The notes under the pieces: generated by a model | The model's input: the letters and a program-made list of their open reading frames with translations, nothing else | What the model was told of the DNA's origin: nothing | Databases searched by the model: none | Assembly (NCBI RefSeq): GCF_000230735.2 | Contig: NC_019962.1 | Location: 2,728,001-2,792,000 of the forward strand | Direction: 5' to 3' | Origin: Natrinema pellirubrum DSM 15624 | Lineage (GTDB): Archaea; Halobacteriota; Halobacteria; Halobacteriales; Natrialbaceae | Length of the DNA stretch: 64,000 nt | Position numbers and translations under genes: made by a program | Shown: positions 1 to 8,814 of the stretch, piece by piece | Numbering within the stretch: the first letter of the stretch is position 1 | Layout of the letters: each line of letters begins with the position of its first letter

Positions 1-752
1 AGCAGATGCAGGAGGTCCGCGAGACCGTCGAGATGCCCCTCGAGAAGCCCGAGATGTTCGACGACGTGGGCATCGATCCGCCGAGCGGCGTTTTACTCTA
101 CGGGCCGCCGGGGACGGGGAAGACGATGCTCGCGAAGGCCGTCGCCAACCAGACCGACGCCACCTTCATCAAGATGGCCGGCTCGGAACTGGTCCACAAG
201 TTCATCGGCGAGGGCGCGAAGCTGGTTCGAGACCTCTTCGACGTCGCCCGCGAACACGAACCCGCAGTTATCTTCATCGACGAGATCGACGCCATCGCGG
301 CAAAGCGAACGGAGTCGAAGACCTCCGGCGACGCCGAGGTCCAGCGGACGATGATGCAACTACTCAGCGAGATGGACGGCTTCGAGGAGCGAGGCGAGAT
401 CCGGATCATCGCCGCGACCAACCGCTTCGACATGCTCGACCGCGCCATCCTCCGGCCCGGTCGGTTTGACCGCCTGATCGAGGTACCAAAGCCCAACGCC
501 GAGGGTCGCGAGATCATCTTCGAGATCCACACCCGTGGGATGAACGTCGCCGACGACGTCGAATTCGCCGAACTGGCCGAAGAGGCCGACAACGCCTCCG
601 GTGCCGACATCAAAGCCGTCTGTACCGAGGCCGGCATGTTCGCCATCCGCGACGACCGCACCGAGATCCGGATGGAGGACTTCCGCAACGCCTGGGACAA
701 GGTTCAGGCCGAGTCCGACGAGACCGAGGACGTCTCGAAGACCTTCGCCTGA
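1..752 (+). CDS. pan: Proteasome-activating nucleotidase (PAN), 5'-truncated by window edge
   Basis: This is the C-terminal AAA+ half of the hexameric ATPase that unfolds substrates and feeds them to the archaeal 20S proteasome in the cytoplasm. The reading frame is open to the left edge, so the N-terminal coiled coil and OB domain lie outside. Visible are Walker A (GPPGTGKT, near nt 105), Walker B (FIDEID, near nt 273), the second region of homology ([20 protein letters not shown]) and the C-terminal helical domain. The chain ends Lys-Thr-Phe-Ala, so the usual hydrophobic-Tyr-X gate-opening tail is present only as an aromatic penultimate Phe. Family assignment is very secure. Confidence 0.95.
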   Translation, partial: QMQEVRETVEMPLEKPEMFDDVGIDPPSGVLLYGPPGTGKTMLAKAVANQTDATFIKMAGSELVHKFIGEGAKLVRDLFDVAREHEPAVIFIDEIDAIAAKRTESKTSGDAEVQRTMMQLLSEMDGFEERGEIRIIAATNRFDMLDRAILRPGRFDRLIEVPKPNAEGREIIFEIHTRGMNVADDVEFAELAEEADNASGADIKAVCTEAGMFAIRDDRTEIRMEDFRNAWDKVQAESDETEDVSKTFA

Positions 753-908
753 GACCGCGTCGGGAGGTCGACGCCGTTTCTCACACCGCTTTCGACGCAA
801 ACCGCGGTCGGTGCCGTAACTACTGGCTTCGTTGCAGAACGACGAGCGACTCGTTCGGTCGAGCCCCCTCGAGAGCGGACGGGACCACAAGACATATTCT
901 GCCCAACG

Positions 909-967
909 CCTACCCATCGGGTAGGACGGTGGACAGCGGGTAGGGGTACTCGCAGTTTCTGTCCACC
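909..967. repeat. Nested inverted repeats downstream of PAN
   Basis: A 7-bp inverted repeat with a 3-nt loop (CCTACCC at 909-915, GGGTAGG at 919-925) is followed by a 9-bp inverted repeat (GGTGGACAG at 928-936, CTGTCCACC at 959-967). They lie between the convergent 3' ends of PAN and the prenyl synthase gene. They may form RNA hairpins at the transcript ends; the function is inferred only from position. Confidence 0.4.
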
Positions 968-1037
968 GATTTATCACCGCTCTCGAGCGGCGTCAGTGCC
1001 GTTCGACGGCCGAAGCGACGCCCGTTTCGACCCGGCG

Positions 1038-2102
1038 TCACTCGTCGCGTTCGATGACGAACTCGGTGAATTCCTCGAGCTTGCGGGTCGTTTCGTCGTC
1101 GAAGCCGAGACCGTCGATCTCGGCACGGGCCTGCGCCGCCAGTTCGAGGGCGCGATCGCGAGCGTACTCGATGCTGCCGGCGTCGGCGATGATCTCGAGG
1201 GCCTCACTGACGTCGTCGTCGGTGGTGTCGTCGGCCGCCAGAATCGTCTGGAGTCGGTCGGCGCGTTCGGGATCGCTCGCTTCGATCGCGTGAATGACCA
1301 TGAGCGTCTTCTTGCCCTCGCGGATATCGTTGCCGAACGCCTTGCCGAAGTCGCCGGCCCGCCCCAGCGAGTTCTCGACGTCCAAGATGTCGTCGCCGAT
1401 CTGGAAGGCGACCGCGGTCAGTTCCGCGTACTTCGCGACCGCCGCCTCGACTTCGGAGGGCTGGTCGGCGATGATCGCGGCCAGTCGCGCGACGATCCGC
1501 CCGAGACAGCCGGTCTTGCACGCGCACATCTCGAGGTATTCCTCGGTACCGATTCGGACCTCGCGCTCGTTGTGCCAGCAGATGTCCATGCCCTGCCCGA
1601 GATGCGTCCGGTTGAGTTCCTCCATGAGCATCTCGTAGGCGGCGAGTTGCCGGTCGGCCGGGAGGTCGGCCGGGTCGTTCGTGATGATCTTCAGCGGCAG
1701 GAAGTACATCGCGTTGCCGGCGTTGAGCGCGATGTCGCGGCCGTAGACGCGGTGGAGCGCTGGCTCTCCACGACGGATCGTGGCCCCGTCCTCGACATCG
1801 TCGACGATAATCGTCCCGTTGTGCAGGATCTCCGGAATGCAGGCGTAGGGGAGATACTCGGCGGGATCCTCCCCGAACCCCTCCATGAAGACGAGAAAGA
1901 GGACCGCCCGCCAGCGTTTGCCGCCACGGTCGAGCAGGTCCCACAACGGTGTCGCGAGGGCTTGCTGGATACCCTTGGGATCGTACGCGTAGGTCGGTGA
2001 TCCGAAGTACGATTCGAGGTAGTCGGCGTCGATCTCACGTGGGACCAGTTCAGCGATGGCGTCGTCGATAGCCGGTCGCCAGTCGGCAAGCGTTTCCCGC
2101 AT
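1038..2102 (-). CDS. Polyprenyl diphosphate synthase (GGPP synthase-like)
   Basis: A 354-aa trans-isoprenyl diphosphate synthase that condenses IPP with allylic diphosphates to give the C20 or C25 chains of archaeal ether lipids and quinones. Both aspartate-rich motifs are intact: DDVED at residues 101-105 and GDDILD at 236-241. An N-terminal RGGKRWR segment near residue 60 fits the IPP-binding loop. It starts at ATG 2102 and is transcribed divergently from the M28 peptidase gene. The family is clear; chain length (geranylgeranyl or farnesylgeranyl) cannot be read from the sequence. It fits with the mevalonate-pathway decarboxylase at 5617. Confidence 0.9.
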   Translation of the reverse strand: MRETLADWRPAIDDAIAELVPREIDADYLESYFGSPTYAYDPKGIQQALATPLWDLLDRGGKRWRAVLFLVFMEGFGEDPAEYLPYACIPEILHNGTIIVDDVEDGATIRRGEPALHRVYGRDIALNAGNAMYFLPLKIITNDPADLPADRQLAAYEMLMEELNRTHLGQGMDICWHNEREVRIGTEEYLEMCACKTGCLGRIVARLAAIIADQPSEVEAAVAKYAELTAVAFQIGDDILDVENSLGRAGDFGKAFGNDIREGKKTLMVIHAIEASDPERADRLQTILAADDTTDDDVSEALEIIADAGSIEYARDRALELAAQARAEIDGLGFDDETTRKLEEFTEFVIERDE

Positions 2103-2240
2103 ACGCGGTCCGAGAGGGAGCGGCGTAAAAAAGATTCGTAGTTCCGTGTGACTGAACTGTCATCAACCCCGGGACAGTTCCAACGGCGGACCGGCGCCGC
2201 GAGCGGAACCGTTACCCGGGCTTACCGTGATAGCTCGGAC

Positions 2241-3551
2241 ATGTCCGAGTGGATCGGCAACGTCTTCGAGAGCGACGTCGGTTGGGACCACCTCGAGGCC
2301 CTGGTCGACGTGGGGAACCGCATGGCAGGCAGCGAGGGCGAACGCGAGGCCGCCGAACTGACCCGGGACGCGCTGGCCGACGCCGGCGCGCGAAACGCCC
2401 GCCTCGAGCCGTTCGAGATACAGGGCTGGGAACGGGCAGACAGCGGGATCGAAGCCGGCGAGACGAGCCAAGACTGTATCGCACTGCCGCGCAGCCCTGC
2501 GGACCGGGTCGACGCACCGCTGGTCGATCTCGGCTACGGGCTGCCCGCCGACTTCGAGGAGACCGACCTCGAGGGAACGATCGTCATGGTCCGCAGCGAC
2601 GTGCCGGACTACTACGACCGGTATCTCCACCGCCGTGAGAAGTACTTCCACGCGATCGAGAACGGCGCGGTCGGGTTCGTCTACCGCAACCACGTCGAGG
2701 GCTGTCTGCCGCCGACCGGCAGCGTCGGCTGGACGGACCAGCCGATCGGGCCGATCCCGGCCGTCGGCGTCTCGAGCGAGGTCGGCGCGCGTCTGGCGCG
2801 CCGGTTCGACGGCGACGAGATCACGCTGTCGGTCGACGCCGATATCCACGCCGCTGAGAGTCAGAACGTCCATGCAGAACTCGGGCCCGACACCGACGAG
2901 CGCGTCCTCGTGACCAGCCACGTCGACGCCCACGACATCGCTGAGGGGGCGATGGACAACGGGGCCGGCACCGCGATGGTCGTCGAACTCGCGAACGCGC
3001 TCGCGGCCCGTGAAGCCGACCTCGAGACCCGCATCGAGTTCGTCGCGTTCGGCGCGGAGGAAGTCGGACTGACCGGCTCCGAACGGTTCGCCGCGGCGGC
3101 CGATCCCGAACGCATCAAAGCGGTCGTCAACAACGACGGCGTCGTCCGCGATCGGACGCTGTCGATCGTCACCCACGGGTTCGGCGGCCTCCAAGCGGCC
3201 GCCAACGAGGTCGCGGACCGGTACGACCACCCGATCGAGACGGTCCCGACGCTTGGCCCCCACAGCGACCACTGGCCGTTCGTCGAGCGGGGCGTCCCCG
3301 GCTGTCACGTGAAAGCGAAGTCCGAGGGGCCGGGTCGGGGCTGGGGACATACCTTCGCCGACACCATCGAGAAACTCGAGCCCAGAACCCTGCGCGAACA
3401 GGCGATCCTGCTGACCGAGTACGTCGTCGAACTCGCCCGGGCGGACACGACCGTCGACCACCGGGATACCGACGCCATCGCCGCCGATCTCGAGTCACAG
3501 GGGCTGGCCGAGGGGATGAAGATCACCGGCGACTGGCCCTACGACGGGTAG
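2241..3551 (+). CDS. M28 family zinc aminopeptidase
   Basis: A 436-aa M28-family metallopeptidase. Likely zinc ligands are in order: the SHVDAHD segment (about residue 227), Asp in MDNGAG (about 238), the Glu pair in GAEEVG (about 272), Asp in NNDG (about 298) and His in HSDHW (about 340). A PA-like insert precedes the catalytic part. The frame extends upstream to a GTG at 2148, but ATG 2241 is preferred because homologues begin close to the SEWIG..GWDHL segment and the upstream 31 residues look non-coding. No signal peptide is seen, so it is probably cytoplasmic. The peptide substrate is unknown. Confidence 0.85.
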   Translation: MSEWIGNVFESDVGWDHLEALVDVGNRMAGSEGEREAAELTRDALADAGARNARLEPFEIQGWERADSGIEAGETSQDCIALPRSPADRVDAPLVDLGYGLPADFEETDLEGTIVMVRSDVPDYYDRYLHRREKYFHAIENGAVGFVYRNHVEGCLPPTGSVGWTDQPIGPIPAVGVSSEVGARLARRFDGDEITLSVDADIHAAESQNVHAELGPDTDERVLVTSHVDAHDIAEGAMDNGAGTAMVVELANALAAREADLETRIEFVAFGAEEVGLTGSERFAAAADPERIKAVVNNDGVVRDRTLSIVTHGFGGLQAAANEVADRYDHPIETVPTLGPHSDHWPFVERGVPGCHVKAKSEGPGRGWGHTFADTIEKLEPRTLREQAILLTEYVVELARADTTVDHRDTDAIAADLESQGLAEGMKITGDWPYDG

Positions 3552-3628
3552 CGACGCCGCCCCCCGTCCGGCCGCCGTCACACAACGACAACCGTACGCT
3601 TTTGAGCGGGCCGTGTGAATTGGCGGCC

Positions 3629-4432
3629 ATGGATGCCGCGTGGAGTGCGGGCGACTCCCCCGTCGTCGGCGTCGTCGACCCCGAGGACGACGAGACCGAG
3701 CCCATCGAGGTCGACCGCCTCGAGGGGGCGGTCGCCGACGCCGGTGGGACGGTCGTCGACGGCGGGCTCGAGGGGGTTCTCGCGGCGACGCCGTCGCTGC
3801 TCGTGATCCCCGGCGAAGCGGGGCTGTCGGCACTCACCCGTGCCGGCGTCGACACGCCCGTCCTCCCGGTCGGTCCGGTTTGCGGAATCGAGTCGGTCGA
3901 CCGAGAGCGGCTGTCCGACGCGGTTCGGCAGGTACTTCGGGGGGCGGCGACCCGCCAGGACCGACCGGTTCTCGAGGCCGCACTCGAATCGCGTTCCGGC
4001 GAGAGCGATCCGATCGCTCGAGAGCGCGCACTGTTCGATGTCACCCTGATCACCGACGAGCCGGCCCGCATCTCGGAGTACGGCGTTTACAGCCGTGGGT
4101 CGTCCGTTGCGACGTTTCGGGCCGACGGCGTCGTCGTGGCCACGCCGGCCGGCACCCACGGGTACGCCAGCGCCGTCGACGCACCGCAGCTATCGGCGGC
4201 CGTCGACGCCGTCGCGGTCGCCCCCATCGGTCCGTTCGTGACCCAGACGCGACAGTGGGTCCTGCCGAACGACGGGCTGGACGTTACGGTCGAGCGCGAG
4301 GAAAGCGACGTGACGCTCGTTGCCGACGGCGACGCCGTCGGCGCCGTCACTACCGACCGGCGAGTCACCGTCGCCGTTACCGACCGGCTATCGACGCTCT
4401 CGGTCCCGGAACGGCGTCTCGCGGACGACTGA
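3629..4432 (+). CDS. NAD kinase-like protein, degenerate ATP/NAD-binding motif
   Basis: A 267-aa protein whose C-terminal half resembles ATP-NAD kinases: the segment around residues 150-200 (YSRGSSVATFRADGVVVATPAGTHGYA and following Pro-rich loop) matches the beta-sandwich with its STPTGSTAY-like loop. The N-terminal GGDG motif of true kinases is replaced by VIPGEAGLSAL, so catalysis is doubtful. It could be a second, diverged NAD kinase or a regulatory paralogue. ATG 3629 is chosen over GTG 3602, which lies in a non-conserved extension. It follows the peptidase by 77 bp on the same strand. Confidence 0.65.
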   Translation: MDAAWSAGDSPVVGVVDPEDDETEPIEVDRLEGAVADAGGTVVDGGLEGVLAATPSLLVIPGEAGLSALTRAGVDTPVLPVGPVCGIESVDRERLSDAVRQVLRGAATRQDRPVLEAALESRSGESDPIARERALFDVTLITDEPARISEYGVYSRGSSVATFRADGVVVATPAGTHGYASAVDAPQLSAAVDAVAVAPIGPFVTQTRQWVLPNDGLDVTVEREESDVTLVADGDAVGAVTTDRRVTVAVTDRLSTLSVPERRLADD

Positions 4433-4481
4433 AAGCGCGCGAAAAACGGCGTCGATCGCGGAGCGACGGACCGCACGGGAG

Positions 4482-4742
4482 CTACCCGTTGTACGGCTCC
4501 TCGTCGCGGTGGTTATCCGGGTTCTGGTTCTCGAGGGCGTCGTCCTCCCGGTCGACCGATCCCTCGTCGATGTCCTGCTCGCGCTCTCGTTCGGCCTCCC
4601 GCTCGCGGGCCTCTTTCTCCTCCTCAGTGAGCCCCTCTTCGTCGCGGGCCTCTTCGGGATCGGTCGCCTCGTGTTCGAGTTGGATGTCGCGCCCGTGTTC
4701 GTCCTTGCCGGTGTCGTCGCGTTCGTCGGATGTATCGGACAT
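4482..4742 (-). CDS. Small highly charged acidic protein
   Basis: An 86-aa protein of extreme composition, dominated by Glu, Asp and Arg with almost no hydrophobic residues. A run of EEEKEAREREAER-type heptads suggests a single long helix or coiled coil with disordered ends. ATG 4742 is chosen; the frame is open further upstream but that part is not acidic. No known domain is recognised. Such charged small proteins are common in haloarchaea and often unstudied. It lies convergent to the NAD kinase-like gene and 100 bp downstream of nth on the opposite side. Confidence 0.6.
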   Translation of the reverse strand: MSDTSDERDDTGKDEHGRDIQLEHEATDPEEARDEEGLTEEEKEAREREAEREREQDIDEGSVDREDDALENQNPDNHRDEEPYNG

Positions 4743-4841
4743 GGTGATCCCGTCCGGGGATACCCGCGGTCCGCGAAAAGGCGTTGGGCTTGCGACTGGC
4801 GGCCTGGGATGTTCCGCCGTTTCCGGCCCGTAGCGCACCGG

Positions 4842-5525
4842 TTACCAGGGATCGCCGGAGGCGAGATCGATCTCGCCGTCACCCTTCTCCGAGGGGCAGA
4901 CGTCCGCCAGTACGCAGTCGCCGCAGTCTGGGTTTTGTGCCGTACAGACCGCCCGTCCGTGATCGATACAGAGGTGGGTAAACTCCTGCCAGCTCCCCTC
5001 GGGGACGATCTCGATCAGGTCCTCCTCGATGCGTTCGGGGTACTCCTCCTCGGTCAGCCCTAGCCGCCGCGAGAGCCGCTGGACGTGCGTGTCGACGACG
5101 ATTCCCTCGACGATGTCGTGGCCGTGCTGGAGGACGACGTTGGCCGTCTTCCGACCCACTCCCGATAGCTCGGTCAGTTCGTCCATCGTGTCGGGCACCT
5201 CGCCGTCGTGGTCCTCGAGGATCGTCGCACAGGAGTCGCGGATGTACCCCGCCTTGCTGTTGTAGTAGGTGATCGAGTTCAGGTCCTCGGCGAGTTCGTC
5301 CTGATCGACGGTCGCGTAGTCTTCGGGGCCGTCGTACTTCTCGAAGAGGTGTTTCGTCTCCTTGTTGACCCGTTCGTCCGTACACTGGGCCGAGAGGATC
5401 ACCGCGATCAGCAGCTCGAGGCGGTTCGAGTACCGCAACGAGATCGTCGAGTCGGGGTATTCGTCCTCGAGGCGGTCGACCACTACCTCGGCTTGGGCCT
5501 GCGTCGAGTCCCGTGGCGTTCCCAT
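4842..5525 (-). CDS. nth: Endonuclease III (DNA glycosylase/AP lyase)
   Basis: A 227-aa base-excision repair enzyme that removes oxidised pyrimidines and cleaves the abasic site. It has the helix-hairpin-helix motif (SGVGRKTANVV) with catalytic Lys126, the catalytic Asp145 in VDTHVQRLSRRLG, and the C-terminal 4Fe-4S ligands Cys194, Cys201, Cys204 and Cys210 in the expected C-x6-C-x2-C-x5-C spacing. Length is normal for the family. It stands alone between unrelated genes and is divergent from the mevalonate decarboxylase gene. Confidence 0.95.
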   Translation of the reverse strand: MGTPRDSTQAQAEVVVDRLEDEYPDSTISLRYSNRLELLIAVILSAQCTDERVNKETKHLFEKYDGPEDYATVDQDELAEDLNSITYYNSKAGYIRDSCATILEDHDGEVPDTMDELTELSGVGRKTANVVLQHGHDIVEGIVVDTHVQRLSRRLGLTEEEYPERIEEDLIEIVPEGSWQEFTHLCIDHGRAVCTAQNPDCGDCVLADVCPSEKGDGEIDLASGDPW

Positions 5526-5616
5526 AAGGCGTGGTTAGCGTCGGCTCGTTTCAGCGTTCGGGTTCGGGTCGGCGGATGCCGTGAGCTTTAAGCGGCCTTC
5601 AGCCACCTATCAGGGT

Positions 5617-6600
5617 ATGAAAGCCACGGCCATGGCCCACCCCATTCAGGGACTGGTCAAGTATCACGGGATGCGCGACGAGATCGAGCGGCTCCCCTAT
5701 CACGACAGTATCAGCGTCTGTACGGCCCCCAGCCACACCCGCACGACCGTCGAGTTCTCGATGGATTACGACGAGGACACCTTCATCGTCGACGGCGAGG
5801 AACTCGAGGGGCGAGCGTACGAACGGGTCGAGGCCGTCGTCGAGAAGGCCCGCTCGAAGTCCGACGCCGCCCACACCGTCTACCCGGTCCGCCTCGAGAG
5901 CGAGAACAGCTTCCCGACGAACGTCGGGCTGGGGTCGTCCTCCTCGGGCTTTGCGGCCGCGGCGATGGCCCTGGCCGAGGCGGCCGAACTGGACGCCTCG
6001 AAGGGGGAGATTTCGACGATCGCCCGCGTCGGGTCGGCCTCGGCCGCGCGAGCAGTCACCGGCGCTTTCTCGCATCTCCGCACCGGGATGAACGACGAGG
6101 ACTGTCGCTCCGAACGGGTCCCCTCGAACCTCCACGAGGATCTCAAGATCATCGTCGGCCTCGTTCCCTACCACAAGGATACCGACGACGCCCACCGCGA
6201 GGCCGCCGACAGCCACATGTTCCAGGCCCGCAACGCCCACATCCACGAACAGATCGCGAAGATGCGTGACTCCCTGCGCAACGACGACTTCGAGGGCGTG
6301 TTCGAACGCGCCGAACACGACTCGCTGTCGCTGGCCGCGACGACCATGACCGGTCCCTCGGGCTGGGTCTACTGGCAGCCGGCCACCCTCGCGATCTTCA
6401 ACACAGTCCGTGAACTCCGCGAGGAGGAAGACATCCCCGTCTACTTCTCGACGGACACCGGAGCCAGCGTCTACGTCAACACCACGGAGGAACACGCCGA
6501 CGAGGTCGAGGAAGCCGTCGCCGACTGCGGCGTCTCCACCACCGTCTGGGACGTCGGTGGCCCCGCACGGCTGCTCGAGGACGACGACCACCTGTTCTGA
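5617..6600 (+). CDS. mvaD: Phosphomevalonate / diphosphomevalonate decarboxylase
   Basis: A 327-aa GHMP-superfamily enzyme of the mevalonate route to isopentenyl phosphate or diphosphate. The GHMP ATP-binding loop is seen as VGLGSSSSGFAAAA near residue 105, and the C-terminal half holds FSTDTGASVYV typical of the decarboxylases. In Haloferax volcanii the orthologous type was shown to act on mevalonate phosphate (established knowledge); substrate choice here is inferred. ATG 5617 (MKATAMAHP) is preferred over 5581 because the family starts with this segment. It supplies substrate for the prenyl synthase at 1038-2102. Confidence 0.9.
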   Translation: MKATAMAHPIQGLVKYHGMRDEIERLPYHDSISVCTAPSHTRTTVEFSMDYDEDTFIVDGEELEGRAYERVEAVVEKARSKSDAAHTVYPVRLESENSFPTNVGLGSSSSGFAAAAMALAEAAELDASKGEISTIARVGSASAARAVTGAFSHLRTGMNDEDCRSERVPSNLHEDLKIIVGLVPYHKDTDDAHREAADSHMFQARNAHIHEQIAKMRDSLRNDDFEGVFERAEHDSLSLAATTMTGPSGWVYWQPATLAIFNTVRELREEEDIPVYFSTDTGASVYVNTTEEHADEVEEAVADCGVSTTVWDVGGPARLLEDDDHLF

Positions 6601-6724
6601 GGACCGGGCCGTAAGACGGCCCCCGACCGCTGCTGATCGGTGTCGTTTCGTCGGCTCGAGGGCGAGAGGGCCGTCGTACTGCCGTTCCGGATCCTCGTTT
6701 TCAGTAGGCTGTGCTGAATGAACC

Positions 6725-6731
6725 TTATATA
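6725..6731 (+). promoter_or_regulatory. TATA box of Lrp-like regulator gene
   Basis: TTATATA sits 35-41 bp upstream of ATG 6766, preceded by an A-rich BRE-like stretch. This places transcription start about 10-15 nt before the start codon. Confidence 0.5.
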
Positions 6732-6765
6732 CCGTGTGGCCGAGTATGGGCGTAGTGACTCGCTG

Positions 6766-7236
6766 ATGGCCGATCTCGACAGGGACGATATGGCGATTCT
6801 CCACGTACTGCAGGACGACGCCCGGAACGCAACCACCGAGTCGATCGGCGATCGAGTCGATCTCGCTTCGAGTACCGTCGCAGCACGGATCAACGACCTC
6901 GAGGAGCGAGGGATCATCACGGGCTATACGCCCGGGGTCGACTACGAGGCGGCCGGGTTCGAACACCGGATGCTGTTGGTCGGCACGATGCAGGGCGACG
7001 ACGACGGGATCGTCGACGAGGTCGCCGACATCGAGAACGTCATCGGCGTCAGGCAGTTGCTGACCGACGAAGACGACCTCCACATCGAACTCGTGAGTCG
7101 ATCGCAAGAACGCGCCGAGGAGATCGCCGACGATCTCAACGATCTCGGCGTCGAGGTCACGGAGACGAGCGTCGTCGTCGCGGCGAACGACCGGACGTTC
7201 AACCACCTCGGGAAGAAGTATACGACCGACGGCTGA
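6766..7236 (+). CDS. Lrp/AsnC family transcriptional regulator
   Basis: A 156-aa regulator with an N-terminal winged helix-turn-helix (residues about 8-55, including LASSTVAARINDLEERGII) followed by a ligand-binding RAM-like domain. It ends with GKKYTTDG. ATG 6766 is preferred over an upstream in-frame ATG at 6718 because the latter would overlap the TATA element at 6725 and the conserved protein begins MADLDRDDMAIL. The effector and targets are not evident from the neighbours. Confidence 0.85.
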   Translation: MADLDRDDMAILHVLQDDARNATTESIGDRVDLASSTVAARINDLEERGIITGYTPGVDYEAAGFEHRMLLVGTMQGDDDGIVDEVADIENVIGVRQLLTDEDDLHIELVSRSQERAEEIADDLNDLGVEVTETSVVVAANDRTFNHLGKKYTTDG

Positions 7237-7359
7237 TTTCGTGGCAAGTTTTCCGAAGCGTATTCCGTCCTCGGCCGATTCGATGGGTGATTGAAGTCCC
7301 GCCGAAGAAATATACGATCGGAGATAGTTTTTAGGAGCCGACACCGATAGCGTGGGGTG

Positions 7360-7647
7360 ATGTCCGACCCCCATTCGAAGATCACGGAGCGTCGCCCACC
7401 GAGCGAGACCGTCGTCAGGGCGGTCGCATCGGCTCTCGATACGACCCCGCTAGATCTCAGGCCGCCGCTGTACGAGCGGGTCGATCCCGAAGCCCTCGAC
7501 TCGCTCGTCCGCTCCGGTTCGAGGGACCTTCGCGTCCGATTCCGATATCAGGGCCGGCCCGTCGTCGTAACGGGAGACGGGCGCGTCGAACTCCCGGCGG
7601 CGACCGAGAACGACTGCTCGAGCGAGGGGGCTACCGGGTGCGAGTGA
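7360..7647 (+). CDS. HalOD1 output-domain protein
   Basis: A 95-aa stand-alone HalOD1 domain, a small halobacterial domain thought to act as an output module of signalling proteins. The characteristic core is seen: a helix (ETVVRAVASALDTTPLDL), a PPLYERVDPEALDSL segment, and a C-terminal FRYQGRPVVVTGDGRVEL beta hairpin. GTG 7357 directly precedes ATG 7360; the ATG is used. Two further stand-alone copies occur at 13347 and 33164. The mechanism of this family is not established. Confidence 0.75.
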   Translation: MSDPHSKITERRPPSETVVRAVASALDTTPLDLRPPLYERVDPEALDSLVRSGSRDLRVRFRYQGRPVVVTGDGRVELPAATENDCSSEGATGCE

Positions 7648-7714
7648 CTGCGTCTTAGACGAACCGACCAGTCAGTACGGGTCACTGTTCCGCCGATCGA
7701 TCGGCTCCGCGATG

Positions 7715-8692
7715 CTACGTCCAGCGGTCCAGTCCCGTCTGCGTGACGCTCTCCTCGATGCGCTCGAAGCCGCGTTCGACCTCGCCGGCGTCGATGCCCC
7801 ACTCTCCGGTGACGTACTCGCGTGCGGCCTCGAGATCCGGTTCGATCTCGGGGTCGAACCCGTAGTCGTCGGTTACGTCGGGATCGCGAAACAGCTGGCG
7901 GACCCGGTCGCCGTGTTCGACGTGATCGCCCCGCGCCTCGAGGACGCTCCAGAGATCGCCGTGTTCCGCGATCGCCGACAGCGCCGTCTTCGGACCGATC
8001 CCCGACACCCCGTCGTTGAAGTCGGTCCCGATGAGGATCGCCGCGTCGATCAACTGTTCGAGGGTCAGGTCGTGGCGCTTCAGCGTCGCCGCGAGGTCCA
8101 TCAGTTCGGGGTCGCCCTTGCTGGTCAGCTGCCGCAAGGTAAGCGGCGCGCCGAAGAGTAAGGCGTCGTAGTCCTCGGAGCCGACGTAGTCGGCGTCGCC
8201 GTGTTTGACCATGTGGGCGGCCTGGGCCTCGCCTTCCGCCGGCGCTTCGACGATCGGCACGTCGAGCAGGCGCAGGAGTTCGCGGCTGGTCTCCTGAATC
8301 GTCGGCGTCAGCCGCTGGGTTCGGGACTCGAGTTGTGCGATAGCGACCGCGTCGCCCTCCTCGCGGGCGGTCTCGAGTTGTTCTTCGTAGCTGCGGCGCT
8401 GTTCGCGCCGGGACTCGATCTCGTCGTCTTTCAACTCGGAGGGGCCGCCGTCGAAGACCATCACCGGCGTGATGTCGTGTTCGAAGAACTTCGGCAGCCC
8501 CTGCACGATGCCGACGAGGTTAGCGACCTCGGTCCCGTCGGCGGTCGTGTACTTCGCGCTGTCGGTCCATTTGACCGTCGTCGTCAGATAGCGATAGAGC
8601 CAGTTGTGCGCGTCGACGGCGACGACACCCTCGATATCGTCGAAGGGGATCTCCTCGATCGCGGCGATCTCCCGGAGTGCAGCGTTTCCCAT
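7715..8692 (-). CDS. fen: Flap endonuclease 1
   Basis: A 325-aa structure-specific nuclease of Okazaki-fragment maturation and repair. It shows the N-terminal block from MGNAALREI with Asp residues ([19 protein letters not shown]), the internal block ([26 protein letters not shown]) and the H3TH motif ([17 protein letters not shown]). The C-terminus ends TGLDRWT without a clear PCNA-binding QxxLxxFF box, although TQTGLDRWT could be a weak version. ATG 8692 is used; the open frame continuing to 8992 is non-coding by family length. Confidence 0.93.
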   Translation of the reverse strand: MGNAALREIAAIEEIPFDDIEGVVAVDAHNWLYRYLTTTVKWTDSAKYTTADGTEVANLVGIVQGLPKFFEHDITPVMVFDGGPSELKDDEIESRREQRRSYEEQLETAREEGDAVAIAQLESRTQRLTPTIQETSRELLRLLDVPIVEAPAEGEAQAAHMVKHGDADYVGSEDYDALLFGAPLTLRQLTSKGDPELMDLAATLKRHDLTLEQLIDAAILIGTDFNDGVSGIGPKTALSAIAEHGDLWSVLEARGDHVEHGDRVRQLFRDPDVTDDYGFDPEIEPDLEAAREYVTGEWGIDAGEVERGFERIEESVTQTGLDRWT

Positions 8693-8814
8693 TGGCGGTA
8701 GTTGGGTCGACCGGGATTTGAATCGTTGGCTTCGGCCGCCTGCGGTACCGAGTCGATCAGCGTCGATACGAATCTTTATTCCGGTTACGAAATGAATATA
8801 CACTAATTGATAAC

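Noticed and set aside
3640-4833. 397-codon Arg-rich plus-strand frame
   Set aside because: Out-of-frame shadow of the NAD kinase-like gene that runs on across the acidic protein gene; composition is not protein-like.
5599-7374. 591-codon minus-strand frame
   Set aside because: It is antisense to the decarboxylase and Lrp genes, both of which are clear by motif.
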